From Uranotaenia lowii (Eukaryota > Arthropoda > Insecta > Diptera > Culicidae): a stretch of DNA of 64,000 bases. Below are positions 10,701 to 21,426 of the stretch, piece by piece (position 1 is the stretch's first letter; each line of letters opens with the position of its first letter). The position numbers were made by a program, and so were the translations under genes. Location: positions 127,844,714-127,908,713 of the forward strand of contig NC_073691.1 in the NCBI RefSeq assembly GCF_029784155.1, written 5' to 3'. The notes below the pieces were generated by a model. The model had not been told where the DNA came from. It made no database searches and worked only from the letters and a program-made list of their open reading frames with translations.

Positions 10701-13676
10701 AAGGAAATGTTCCACCAAATCCGAATAAGAGCAGCTGACAAAAACTACCAACGATTCCTGTTTCGATTCGACGCAACACAACCGCCCGACGTGTATATTA
10801 TGGACGTCGCGACGTTCGGAGCGACGTGCTCGCCCTGTTCGGCGATCTACGTGTTGCACAAAATAGCAGACGAGTGTCGGGAGGATTTCCCGAAAGCTAC
10901 GACAGCTATTAAGGAGAAAACGTATATGGACGATTATTTCGATAGTGCCCCCACTTCCGAGGAAGCAGCTGATCGAGCGATTCAGGTGAAAGGAGCCCTT
11001 GCTCGGGCCGGATTCACCATGAGAAATTGGGTTAGCAACGATGAATCGGTGCTACAAGCAGTCGGAGAGAATTCGGAACAGAAATCGCTCTCACTTATCA
11101 GTGACATAGGAGGCGATAACATCGAGAGGGTCCTTGGACTGGAGTGGAACCCACGGCAGGATTGTTTCCAATTTCCTACCAGCCTACGTGGTGAGCTGGC
11201 GCCGTATGTTTGCGGCGAACGACGACCGACTAAGAGAATGGCTCTTCGATGTATTATGAGTCTTTTCGACCCATTGGGTCTTCTGTCCCCGTATACAATC
11301 CACGGGAAGATGCTGTTCCAAGATCTTTGGAGATGCGGCATACAATGGGATGACGACATTCCGGATGAAGCTTTCGAGAAATGGGTCCGATGGACAAAGC
11401 TTCTCCAAGAAATCAACAACCTTCAGATCCCCAGGTGCTACTGTGGTGGAGATCATGCTGGAGGGTACGAAACATTGCAGCTACATGTGTTCACCGATGC
11501 CAGTGAACTGGGCTACGGATGCGCGGCGTATTTCCGTGTCATCGAGGATGGAAAAGTGAAATGCTGCTTGGTGATGGCGAAGGCTAAGGTGGCCTCCCTC
11601 AAGGTGCAATCGATTCCCAGAAGAGAGCTTCAAGCCGCTGTGTTGGGTGCTAGGATGTTGATAAACGTTTGTTCTAGCCACACGGTGGAAATCAAGGAGA
11701 AATTTCTTTGGACGGATTCTACCACCGTCTTGTCCTGGATTAGATCTGACCACCGAAGATTCAAGCAATATGTAGCCGTTCGCATCGGAGAAATTCTGAC
11801 CTTAACAGATTCGGATCAGTGGCGCTGGGTGCCTTCGAAAGAGAACATCGCTGACTGTTTGACCAAGTGGAATAAAGATACGGATCCAAAACCGGATGGT
11901 CGTTGGTTTAATGGCCCATCATTCCTGTACGAACCTGCTGATAGATGGCCACAACAGAAATCACCGAATGAAAGCACCAACGAAGAGTTGAGAACCCACT
12001 ACCTTTTCCACCACATTGATATTCCCATTCAGCTAATTGACATTGCTAGAATCTCTAAATGGACCATATTGGTACGCATACTGGCTACGGTTATGCGATT
12101 TATTTCGAATTGTCGTCGACGAAAGAAAGCATTGCCCATCGAGACGGTACCTTCCGTAGAGAATGTGAAGCGATACGTAATGCGAACCATCCCGAATATC
12201 GAAACACCGTTGAAGCAATCCGAATACCAATCAGCCGAGAACATCCTTTGGCGATTGGCTCAAAGTGAGCACTACCCTGATGAGGTGAAGGTGCTGATAT
12301 CAAATCGTGAAAGAGCCCTAGAGGATTTAATCAAGATTGAGAAAACTAGTTGCCTGTATCAACTCTCCCCGTTTGCTGACGAATTTGGTGTTATTAGAGT
12401 GGAAGGAAGAACCGTGAATGCGCAGTACGCGTCCTTCGATTCCCGATTTCCAGTAATATTGCCCCGAGAGCATGTAGTTACCCAAAGGCTTTTGGAGCAT
12501 TATCACCGAATTTTTGGACACGCAAACAGAGAGACAATTGTCAACGAAGTCCGTCAGCGTTTTCAGATCGCGAATCTGAGGTCCGCTGTTAACGAAGTAT
12601 CGAGAAGCTGCCAGGTATGTAAGATTAAAAAATGTAAACCACATCCACCAAGAATGGCGCCATTGCCAGAGCAAAGATTGACACCGTATACCAGACCCTT
12701 TGCGTATACCGGTGTGGATTATCTCGGGCCGTTGGAGGTAACCGTTGGCAGGCGGAAGGAAAAGCGATATGTAGCGGTCTTCACATGCTTGGTAGTCCAT
12801 GCCGTTCACCTGGAGCTGGCGTACAGCTTAACGACGGATTCCTGCATAATGGCGATCAGGAGATTTGTGCCAAGAAGAGGTCCCCCACGCCAAATATTTT
12901 CCGACAACGGGACGAACTTTGTCGGTGCCGATCGCGAGCTTAAACGACAGATCAAGAGAATCAACAGCGACTGTTCCGACACATTCACCAACGCCCGAAC
13001 AAGCTGGTTATTCAATCCGCCCTCCGCTCCCCACATGGGTGGAGTATGGGAGCGGATGGTGCGAAGCGTGAAAGAATCGATGAGAGCTCTCGACGACGGA
13101 AGGAAACTCAACGACGAGATTCTGCTGACGGTGTTGGCGGAAACAGAAGCTTTTATAAACTCTCGTCCACTGACGTACATGCCTCAAAGTTCGGCCGACT
13201 ACGAAGCGTTGACACCCAACCACTTTTTGGGTAACTCCACGGGAGATCAGGACCCTATGCGTGATCCAATCAGTCTCAGCCAAGCACTGCAAAGCAGTTA
13301 CCTTCGTTCGCAGTATTTAGCTGATGCTACATGGGACAGATGGCTGAAGGAATACTTTCCTAATATGAACAAGCGGTCCAAGTGGTTCGAAGATGTGGTG
13401 TCGGTTAAACTTGGAGACCTGGTGTATATTGCGGAAGGCAGTCGGCGTACCTGGATCCGAGGAAGGATCGTGGAGCTAATCCCGAACAAGGATGGAAGGA
13501 TCAGACGTGTTGCAGTACAAACGACATCTGGACGACTCGAGAGACCGGTGGCGAAGCTGGCCGTTATGGAGATAGGTAACGGTGAATCCGAGCAAGGTGA
13601 TACGGAGGCCGTTCCGGATTCACGGGGTGGAGAATGTTCTGGCATCCCTGACGTCGCTGCATCTGAACAGACCTAA
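7728..13676 (+). CDS. BEL/Pao Gag-Pol polyprotein
   Basis: Single frame, 1982 residues from the ATG at 7728 (MVNSEEEID). The frame is open back to 7500 inside the LTR, but that part is LTR sequence. Domains in order: an N-terminal PHD-type zinc finger (about residues 18-62, Cys pairs CGGC, CDNC, then H, C and CTKC); a charged coiled coil (120-200); a Gag region with LPVFAGEPEEWPIF near 323; zinc knuckles (CPICGGIDH near 534, CEMCLNEH after it); an aspartic protease with FYDEGSS near 650; reverse transcriptase with YMDDYF near 1066; RNase H (FTDASELGYG, RRELQAAVLG, TDSTTVLSW); integrase with an HHCC zinc site and DDE residues (GVDYLGPL, SDNGTNF, WERM); and a C-terminal DUF5641-like domain. The last 14 codons lie in the 3' LTR. 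It drives copying and integration of the element. No frameshift or stop is seen. Confidence 0.95.
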   Translation: MVNSEEEIDCQDGFDCGGCNRPNSVERRMVSCDNCLGWWHLSCANQSPGVKDRPWRCTKCTPPSADPSESVNTADFSTPIVRSKAPHSSSTRIGRAEVENGARKKCAESNKDSSVRSAGKSVRSTTSSARIRTELELAKLVAEREIKSRRMREEMRFLEKERAIRLEELASEESFLKKKHQLEEKLVEDSGSESVSESAPSGSQKAEEWLRNQLEENNNDPEEVFDVSNAEARSGKILHAMVERGEEHHANSRIVELSTSKSVHSEPRSHSARIRVPIMNLIPEVPPPKQPINPFPQPVAFANLNIGPSAEQVLARQVWPRKLPVFAGEPEEWPIFFHSYETSNAACGFSDVENLVRLRESLRGAAREAVRTKLTFPDSVPKIMETLKRFYGRPEILVRNMLAKVRKLESPKSERLDSLIKFATAVQHLCDQLEAAGLRAHLSNPDLLSELVEKLPAHHQLAWVRYKRSFPEPTLKEFGQYMEELAEDACEVTTLVPPKPEAAKYAKPSQKKEGHFHAHINSNANQEEYRQRKPCPICGGIDHRVRNCSKFQELNLDSRKRAVRQWNLCEMCLNEHGNWKCKSRIRCNIEGCRVQHHPLLHVPAQAKKGEATVVKSVCNSHNEFRKAFFFRIFPLTLHNGNRTVDTFGFYDEGSSLTMMESSLARRLGIEGKRHPLELQWTSGVTRNEDSSKLIKCMISKLGDPKQHSFTAHTVSKLELPKQTLCYDELANRYEHLKDIPISSINDAQPEVLIGLDNIDILTPIESRQGQPGEPVAVRSLLGWAIYGPNEAGERNDKNSVRVNFHHCDADQELNDLIRQHFVLEEPQNPFAPILESAEDKRSKTILEETTVFRDGAYETGLLWKADVVCFPDNRYMAERRLKCLESKLSKDPELQANVHQQIRDYLTKGYAHKATEEELAETSAERVWYLPLNVVSHPKKPNKRRLVWDAAASVGGVSLNNQLLKGPDLLVPLHSVICKFREWRIGFGGDVKEMFHQIRIRAADKNYQRFLFRFDATQPPDVYIMDVATFGATCSPCSAIYVLHKIADECREDFPKATTAIKEKTYMDDYFDSAPTSEEAADRAIQVKGALARAGFTMRNWVSNDESVLQAVGENSEQKSLSLISDIGGDNIERVLGLEWNPRQDCFQFPTSLRGELAPYVCGERRPTKRMALRCIMSLFDPLGLLSPYTIHGKMLFQDLWRCGIQWDDDIPDEAFEKWVRWTKLLQEINNLQIPRCYCGGDHAGGYETLQLHVFTDASELGYGCAAYFRVIEDGKVKCCLVMAKAKVASLKVQSIPRRELQAAVLGARMLINVCSSHTVEIKEKFLWTDSTTVLSWIRSDHRRFKQYVAVRIGEILTLTDSDQWRWVPSKENIADCLTKWNKDTDPKPDGRWFNGPSFLYEPADRWPQQKSPNESTNEELRTHYLFHHIDIPIQLIDIARISKWTILVRILATVMRFISNCRRRKKALPIETVPSVENVKRYVMRTIPNIETPLKQSEYQSAENILWRLAQSEHYPDEVKVLISNRERALEDLIKIEKTSCLYQLSPFADEFGVIRVEGRTVNAQYASFDSRFPVILPREHVVTQRLLEHYHRIFGHANRETIVNEVRQRFQIANLRSAVNEVSRSCQVCKIKKCKPHPPRMAPLPEQRLTPYTRPFAYTGVDYLGPLEVTVGRRKEKRYVAVFTCLVVHAVHLELAYSLTTDSCIMAIRRFVPRRGPPRQIFSDNGTNFVGADRELKRQIKRINSDCSDTFTNARTSWLFNPPSAPHMGGVWERMVRSVKESMRALDDGRKLNDEILLTVLAETEAFINSRPLTYMPQSSADYEALTPNHFLGNSTGDQDPMRDPISLSQALQSSYLRSQYLADATWDRWLKEYFPNMNKRSKWFEDVVSVKLGDLVYIAEGSRRTWIRGRIVELIPNKDGRIRRVAVQTTSGRLERPVAKLAVMEIGNGESEQGDTEAVPDSRGGECSGIPDVAASEQT

Positions 13677-14215
13677 CGGCCACGCTACGAACTGTCAAAC
13701 CAGAAAACGGTTAGAAGTGAAAATTTGCGACGAACCAAGAAAGACAAGTGACGCTCTGCGTATATTTTATAAATTAACGATAGTTTTAGTTGTTAAAGTT
13801 GTTTGTGCCATTCGTGAGTACCTTTTTAAATTGTTGTGAACCTTTGACTAAATCTAACTTTTTGTAATATTTAGCGCACATCGGTAAAAACCCGATCTAA
13901 GGCTGATACCACGCACAGTCGAGCATTCCTTTCAAAAGGGCCGATATAGGTTAGATTTTCTTTTATTGGTATCAGAATTATTTGTAATAATGCGCATTTT
14001 CTCGAACTCTAGGCCAGAAATCTATGCTCTCGATTATAACTTGGCATCAAAACACGGAAACTCCTCTTGTACTAAAGGAGACAAATGTAAGAAACAAAAA
14101 ATCCTATGTAAAACTATTTGCCCTAATAAACTCATTGTTTTTTAGCTTTGAGCTGCTCCTGCTCCTGCTCCAACTAGAGCTGCTGCGAGAACCTTTAGTG
14201 AATTATATTCCAACA
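13635..14215 (+). repeat. 3' LTR of BEL/Pao element
   Basis: Second copy of the 581-bp LTR, apparently identical to the first. It overlaps the end of gag-pol (stop at 13674-13676), a layout that constrains the U3 end. It is followed directly by the target-site copy GAAG. Confidence 0.95.
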
Positions 14216-14294
14216 GAAGTTTGAAGGAGAAAATCATTGTTCGGTTGTATGATTATGATATTCAGGCAATCTGGGCCTTTGCAACACTACCTAC

Positions 14295-17278
14295 CAGAGG
14301 TGCAAAGAGATCCCTACATGTAGCATGCAGCGCACGACTTTTAGCCGATTCTAACAGACCGACGTCAGCCACGAAAGAATCGTCTTGCAAAGTTGCAGAC
14401 TGATTCTTTCTCCCTTATGTGCAGAACGTCGAACGTGTCTGCAAGTAAAAGCCAACCGCGCGGTAAAATCCTTTGACTGCACGTTCCGAAAATTACAAAC
14501 GATTCTCCGAAGTTAGGAACAGTTGCAAACTTGCAAGCCCGAAGATAAAATCCCTTGAGCCGAACAGAAAGAATCATTTCCGAAGATAGCTACAGTCTGC
14601 AAGTTGCTTGCATGCAGCGCGATGATGCGATGTACGTTTGCAAACTTGCAAGTTACAGTTCTTGTGCGGTTCGATTTGATCCACCCCAACCCAACCTAAA
14701 ACCGAACCGAATCCATGGCATGGTGTAAGAAAATGATAGGCCGAGGTGCCGTCGACTATCCATTCAGTTGCCGTTCAGCCAGCGAAGCGGCATGCCGTAC
14801 GACAAGAGCAAGGACATGTTGAAGTTGTTGTTGTTGGTGCCTTCGTGTTCGTTTCGTTTTCTTCTAAGACGGATTCGAAAGGAAGTGGTGCCCAAATTTT
14901 ATTTGAATTTTCAATTATCATACCAGGGTGATTGATATAAATCATCAAAGCAAATACAAGCAAATTTGTTTTGATTATAACTTTGTCATTTTACAAGTTA
15001 TTTATAAACACAAAGTTGTTAATTAAAACTGATCCAAACTCTGTTGGAAAATCATCTATATTGTTTTATAACAGAGCTGCCTTAAAATTCTTTAAAGTTT
15101 CGTTCCGAAAAATTCAATCGATTCTCCAAAGGCAGGATCACTTGATTAGTAGGATCACAGATTAAATTGTGTGAATTTCAATTTTAGAATTCAGTTTCAT
15201 TTGCTTAGACATGTATAAGAATCACGTCATCTTTACCAAGTTATCTACAGTTTTTACAGAAAGTTTTTACAGATCGGTACAAAACTCAATAGAAATTCAG
15301 TGCTTGCTCGTCGTCATTCCAACCTTGAACTCAAAAACTTCACACACTGTTTGATTCGAATCTTCTGTCAAAGTTTTATAACTTGTTTTTAATTAATTTC
15401 GCGTTCTGAACTAGAATTTTTGGTCAGATTTTGTCTATCGCATCCAGTATTACTGATAAGGCTTTTAAAAATCAGTGCTATGATAAATCAATTACTGTCT
15501 ATATATTATTTTTTACTTCTTTGCTGAAGACTGTAAAGCGTTTTAAGTTATACTTTGAAAAATATCTATAATTCATTTTGGTATAAAATTTCATCAGAAT
15601 TTCGTCTCAACAGAAGGAAGAAAAAATTTCTTTTACTTCAAAGCCAAAATTACTTGCAGTCTTCGTAGAAACTTAAATTTTAAAAATCTTACTCAACGGT
15701 TGCTATTTATCTCAGATATTACGAAACTGCTTATAAAAAGCTGGACGTTTCACGGTTAAACATATCCCGCTTTCGCCCATCAATCAGTCAATTGCATAAT
15801 CTTCAAAATAAGAAGTATGGAAACTGAATAAATTATTGATTTATGTTTCAAAGTCAGCAACTTATGTACTTTTTATCAAAATAAATTGACTAAAGGATTA
15901 ACATGAATGAACATTTTCATACAAATCGGAATTTTTTATTCAAGTTTTTAAAGCTGTTTGCGTATCTTTCGTAACGAACTTTTGAAATCTGCCACTTTTA
16001 AGTTTAACTTCGCGAGAACTACTATGAAGAATTTTTGCAAAAGGCTTTGATAAGTATCTCAAATATCAAAATTTAAATAAAACAAGTCCAAAAAAGTAGA
16101 TTTTCAAACAACTGCTGAATCACATATTTGAAAAACGCTGAATCACATTAAAAAAAACGCTTTGATACGAAATATGAATTAATGGCATGAAATCAAATAA
16201 CATCGCGTTTAAAGGTTGAAGTGACAGTGAGCACTTAGCTTATTTAATAGAACTATGAACGGTAATGTGTATCAACTCCATTTCATTTTACAACGGTGAC
16301 CAAAAAAGGCACTCAGCTCGATCATTTTATGTTAACCTGATTTTCTTTGATTTTTCTTTTCAAGCTCCTTGAATTTGTGCATGTTGGCAACCCTGCTCTC
16401 AATACTGAATCTTTAATATGTGATTCTATTTTATCAAGTGATCCTATCCATGGAGAATGGATTGAATTTTTCGGGCCGCAGCTGTGTTATAAAACAATAA
16501 AGATGATTTTCCAACATTTTTCGGATAAGCTTTTATTAACACTTTTGTATTCATAAATAACTTGTAAGATGACAAAGTTATAATCAAAACAAACTAGTTT
16601 TTATTTGCTTTGATGATTTATCTTAAACACCCTAGAATGATCATTGAAAACTCAAATAAAATTTGGGCACCACTTCCTTTCGAATCCGTCTTAGAAGGAA
16701 ACGAAACGAGCACGAAGGCACCAACAACAACAACAACTCCAACATGTCCTTACTTCTGTAGTACGGCGGCGCACCGAGTGTTTTGCAGACAGCCATGTAC
16801 ATACGCTACACACGCACGCTTCGATGGCTGAACGGCAACTGAATTGATGGTCGGTGGCTGTGGCTCTTCGGCCTATCACTTTCTTTCTCCATGGATTCGG
16901 TTCGGTCGGTCCTAGGTTAGTGGAACGAATCCAACCGCACAAGAACGAGTCCACCGTCCTGTAACTTGTAAGTTGCAACTTGCAAATTTGCAAACGTACA
17001 TCGCATCATCGCGCTGCATGCAAGCAACTTGCAGACTGTAGCTATCTTCGGAAATGATTCTTTCTGTTCGGCTCAAGGGATTTTATCTTCGGGCTTGCAA
17101 GTTTGAAATTTTCGTAACGTGCAGTCATCGCGACTTTTACTTGCAGACACGTTCGACGCTCTGCACGTAAGGGAAATAGAATCAGTCTGCAACTTTGCAA
17201 GATGATTTTTTCGGAGCTGACGTCGGGCTGTTAGAATCGGCACTGCATGTTTCATGATGGGATCTCTTTGCACCTCTG
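14295..17278. mobile_element. Non-autonomous hAT foldback element
   Basis: The 8-bp duplication CTACCTAC (14287-14294 and 17279-17286) flanks termini CAGAGGTGCAAAGAGATCCC and its complement, which is the typical hAT start. The arms are long inverted repeats, about 14295-15190 and 16390-17278, diverged by substitutions and small indels. The spacer of about 1.2 kb has no meaningful ORF. It is 2984 bp in total and encodes no transposase, so it must move in trans. It lies about 80 bp from the BEL 3' LTR and 80 bp from the helicase splice acceptor. Confidence 0.88.
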
Positions 17279-17358
17279 CTACCTACAAATTAAACGTGTT
17301 TGATAAACTCTGTCTTTCAAATTCATCTGGTAATGTTTATTTTTTCTTGTAATTCCAG

Positions 17359-19184
17359 ATGAATCCGTCCCCGGAAATGGCCGCGCTACCATCCGCTTCG
17401 AGGGCCGTTCGGATGATGTGAAAAAAGCACGCCAAGCCGTTTTTGATATCCTGAGATCAGGTGATGGCGGAGGAAGAGGAAGCGGTGGCAGTGGAGGATC
17501 TGGCAGCGGTGGTGGAGGCTACGGTGGAGGAGGCTATGGAGGTGGCGGTGGAAGAGGGAGAGGTGGCGATAGACGCGGAGGGAATGATTACTTCAGCAAT
17601 CGTACAAATGATGGCAATCGAGATCGATCGCGCAACGATTTTTACAACTCTGGCAGTAATGATAACAATAATCGTAGCACAAGTCCTGGCCTGATCGATT
17701 GGGATGCCTTGAATAAACAGTGCGATGAGGCTCGCAAAGAACGCTGGCAGAAGTGTCCTCCGCTGACGAAGAATTTCTATAACGAACTACCAGAGGTAGC
17801 AAACATGACCGCAGAAGAGGTCAATACTTTCCGTTTAGCAAACAACAATATTGTTGTTGACCGTACCTTCAAAGAAAATGCAGATACCGACGCTCCTATT
17901 CCTAATCCAGTGCAAACGTTTGAGCAAGCATTTGGAGCTTATCCAGATCTGTTGGAAGAAATTGCCAAAGCTAAATTTGTAAAACCATCACCTATTCAAG
18001 CACAGGCCTGGCCCGTGCTACTGAAAGGAGAAGATCTTATTGGAATCGCCCAAACAGGCACAGGGAAAACATTGGCTTTCCTGTTGCCGGCTTTCATCCA
18101 TATTGAGGGACAAACGGTGCCACGAGGTGAACGTGGTGGCCCTAATGTGCTAGTTATGGCTCCAACGCGTGAATTAGCGCTACAAATAGAAAAAGAAGTG
18201 TTCAAGTATCAATTCCGGGACATAAAGGCCATCTGTTTGTATGGCGGCGGCGACCGTCGGGCTCAGATCAACAAAGTTGAAGCAGGTGTCGAGATAATTA
18301 TCGCAACGCCAGGCCGGTTAAACGATTTGGTTAGTGCTAATGTAATCGACATAACCAGTATAACATATCTGGTATTGGATGAAGCCGACCGTATGCTGGA
18401 TATGGGTTTTGAACCTCAAATACGAAAACTTCTGCTGGATATCCGCCCAGACCGCCAAACTATCATGACCAGCGCCACATGGCCTCCTGGTGTTCGAAGG
18501 TTGGCACAAAGCTATATGAGTAACCCGATTCAGATTTATGTTGGTACGCTAGACTTAGCAGCGACACACACGGTTACTCAAGAGATAGAGGTAATCGATG
18601 AGGAAGACAAGTTCATACGTATCATGAACTTCGTGAAAAATATGGGTCCCACTGACAAGGTTATCATATTCTGTGGGCGCAAAACACGAGCCGATGATCT
18701 TTCGAGCGAATTTGTGCTGTCCGGAATCAACTGCACAAGTCTTCACGGGGACAGGGATCAAGCAGATCGCGAGCAAGCTTTGGCAGACATTAAAAACGGT
18801 GACGTCAGAGTTCTTATTGCAACCGATGTGGCTTCTCGTGGCCTGGACATCGAGGACATTACCCACGTTGTAAATTATGACTTTCCTCGTAATATTGAAG
18901 AATATGTTCATCGTGTGGGACGAACAGGTCGAGCAGGAAGGAGCGGAATCTCGCTGAGCTTCTTTACGCGTACGGACTGGGCTGTGGCTTCCGAGTTGAT
19001 AAAGATTTTGGAGGAAGCCGATCAAGAAGTTCCGAATGAGATTCGTGCGATGGCAGATCGATTTGCTGCTAAAAAGGAACGCGATGCCAGGGAAGGAGGT
19101 CGGGGTGGACGAGGAGGGGGAGGTCGTAGAGATGGTGGTGGACGTGGTGCAAGAGGAGGAGGTGGTGGTGGCGGACGATGGTAA
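17359..19184 (+). CDS. DDX43: DDX43-like KH/DEAD-box RNA helicase, coding exon 2
   Basis: Spliced to 4320-4704 this gives a 736-residue ATP-dependent RNA helicase. The acceptor is TTCTTGTAATTCCAG at 17358. The exon first completes the KH domain (GNGRATIRFEGRSDDVKKAR), followed by a second Gly-rich linker (about residues 161-195). The SF2 core follows: Q motif (KPSPIQAQAWP), Walker A AQTGTGKT at 359-366, PTRELALQI, TPGRL, DEAD at 469-472, SATWP near 500, VIIFCGRK, RGLDIED and HRVGRTGR at 646-653. The C-terminus is an RGG-rich tail. The KH domain plus SATWP and VGTLDLAA after it fit DDX43 (HAGE) better than Vasa or DDX5, which lack KH. Human DDX43 is somewhat shorter; the glycine-rich insertions explain the difference. 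All catalytic motifs are intact. The family unwinds RNA; germline roles are known in mammals, and a similar role here is inference. The nearest poly(A) signal is AATAAA at 19603. Confidence 0.95.
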
Positions 19185-19620
19185 CCACTTTCCTGGAATG
19201 TGTAATTTAGATGAATGTACAGACAGCAGTACCCTTAGGCCTTGCTGTAATCGAATTGTTGTATCAGACTGACATTTTTTTTAAACTAACTATCCAATCT
19301 TCTTTTGACAAGAAGATGAACTGAAGTATTTGGTTTCGAATTGTTGAAATTAGAGTGTAGAGAGAAAAAAAAAACAAAAACAAAACATTTCGAATAGAGA
19401 AATGTACTGCACCTGTAATAAGCCTGCATTCGTTTGAATCGTTTATTTTCTAATACACTATGAACAAACTGTGTTTGTTGTAAAAAAAAAATCGAAAAAA
19501 AAATATTGACACAGAACTAAGCGTAGGTTATATAAAACCGACTCGATTATAAAAGAAAGATTTATTGGATTTGAACCACTTCAAATAATTTTGTTGATTA
19601 ATAATAAATCTATATTGAAA
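19185..19620 (+). other. Probable 3' UTR of the DDX43-like gene
   Basis: AT-rich DNA directly after the stop codon, ending near an AATAATAAATC poly(A) signal (AATAAA at 19603-19608). A further AATAAA cluster lies near 20140. No competing feature is present. Confidence 0.5.
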
Positions 19621-21426
19621 GTTAATTTGTTTTTTTTTTCTGAGCCAATCCGATGTTTATGGTAGAGGATATTTTAACACTTGGATGAGCAACCTGTGGC
19701 CCTGGAGACATGTTTGTGCAGCCCGCGAAGCTTGTATTAAATTGAATTTTTATTTCACGATTTACCTACTACCTACCTACTACATTTAATGTGTTCTTTT
19801 GAAGGTATAGCTGCAATATTGAAAAATCGTGATATTTTTTTTTGTTGCATTTAAATAGCTGTGGGAAGCTGACGCTGAAAAGGAAATGTTGGTAGAGGGG
19901 TCAGGGAATTGAAGTTTAGAGTAGGCAGCTTAGAATAGTAAGCGATCTTAAGATTTTGGCTATACCATCTTACACTTCCTCAAGTCCACTTAGGATGAAT
20001 ATGAACTTAAAGCAGAACAAGATAGTGAACTAACCCTCTCATGATACCAGTTGGAGGAATTACGTTGGCGGTTTAAGACAGGTCGCTCACTTAATCTTAA
20101 CGAAACTAACTACTATTAGGTATTTTATATATAATTTGAAACAATAAAATAAAATGGACAGCCCTCACCATGTTATAGAACTCTTTTATTATAACAGGTA
20201 CTATAATTGACGATTTGCAGCAAAGCTATTTCACATGCAACGCCAACTGGTTGCCACTAATGGAACTAACAAAAGGGTGATGATAGCAGTTTTTCAACAT
20301 GTCAGTTAATACAAATTTTTTTAAAAACTAAGTTTTTTTGTGGAAACTATCAAGTTTCTAACCATTATAATTGCTAAATCTTGTAAGAAAATCATTATTT
20401 TACTAGTTTCATTGCTTTTTTCGTTAGTAAAAATTATTTCGCATAAATTTTCAGTCAAATTCAATTTTGAATTTCCCAATTCAAACCACAAAAAGTACTC
20501 AGGAGGTGAATGGGCTGCTCAATAAGATGTTGAGCGATGTCCGGGCTGTGTAAATACTTTTTCTAATTTAAAGGGTCGCAGACACAAATCAGTAAAAAAG
20601 ATACGTCCTGATAATTTCCTTGAAAATTGAACCAATGTTAAAGTAAAGAACAATGAACAGTAATTTGTTCGTTTATTAACTTTTTTTTACCAAAATACAA
20701 GTGATAACTGTTAAATTCTAAATGACTCAAAACCACTTATAGCTATGCATAAATATTTGCATTGGTGTGTGGTTTTGTCAGGCCGATGCGAATAATATTT
20801 TTGATAGGTAACGTAGACAAATAAAACATCCCTTGCCAAGGTAGTTCCTAATCAGTTCCGTCCGTTCCGTCACATTATTTGGCACTTGTTTTCCGAAAGA
20901 GGTTCAAGTTATTTTTTCATCCAATGATGCTGCAAACAAAAATTCTTTCCAAGCCGTATTTTTTCCAAATCGTCCCTTTTTCGAAAACTTTTGCTTCAAA
21001 AACGGCACATTAAACAATCTTTCCGCGTATAAGGCATTTCCCGACTTGTCAACCAAACAGCTGATTCCTCATGTTTACAATTTTCGGCATCTGGTGGTAG
21101 GGTAAAAATAACAACAACACTACGCATGTTCAATGGCCGGATAGTAACGAAACCAAATTGGCGATGCAATAGTAATGGTTATGCGAAATTCTAATTTTTT
21201 TAAATTAGCTAAAATTGAAAAAAATGTAGACATGACATACTTTGAAGGTAATGTTGATCTTATGTAATGTTAATTTGAAAAAATTATATATTTTGAAGAA
21301 ATAATTTAACAGTGCTTATCTTCCAAGTTCAAAATGGCGACCAGTAAGTGTTCACATTTTTCAAAACAAAAACAAAATGCTACCCTACCAAAATCTGTCT
21401 CAGGAAATGCCTATAGGCCTTCCAAG
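19620..21426. other. AT-rich intergenic DNA
   Basis: No gene is recognised. Near 19690 the stretch GAGCAACCTGTGGCCCTGGA resembles a hAT-type MITE terminus, without a visible partner. The 61-codon ORF at 20340 is low-complexity. Confidence 0.4.

Larger units (their letters stand above)
7111..14215 (+). mobile_element. Full-length BEL/Pao LTR retrotransposon
   Basis: The element is 7105 bp with 581-bp LTRs at 7111-7691 and 13635-14215. The LTRs begin TGTT and end AACA, and I found no difference between them. It is flanked by a 4-bp GAAG duplication (7107-7110 and 14216-14219). A polypurine tract (GGGGTGGAGAA) abuts the 3' LTR. No TGG-type primer binding site is seen after the 5' LTR: the leader is TCCTCAAAGATTTTCG, only 36 bp before the gag ATG. 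One intact gag-pol ORF fills the interior. Identical LTRs and an open ORF indicate a recent and possibly active copy. It lies in the sense direction inside the DDX43-like intron. Confidence 0.96.
4705..17358 (+). other. Transposon-filled intron of the DDX43-like gene
   Basis: The intron runs from GTAAGT to TTCCAG and is about 12.65 kb long. In order it holds a degenerate TTTTATGGTA-repeat stretch (4740-5150), a MITE (5155-6093), a minus-strand exon fragment (6180-6430), a SINE (6455-6700), unassigned AT-rich DNA (6860-7105), a BEL/Pao element in the sense direction (7111-14215) and a hAT foldback element (14295-17278). Only about 70 bp separates the last two. Apart from insertions, little original intron is left. 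Confidence 0.85.

Noticed and set aside
9051..13645. Many antisense and alternate-frame ORFs inside gag-pol
   Set aside because: Shadows of the single long pol frame, with no independent motifs.
4320..19184. Vasa (germline DEAD-box helicase)
   Set aside because: RGG repeats fit Vasa, but the KH domain and the SATWP/VGTLDL signature fit DDX43, and Vasa has no KH domain.
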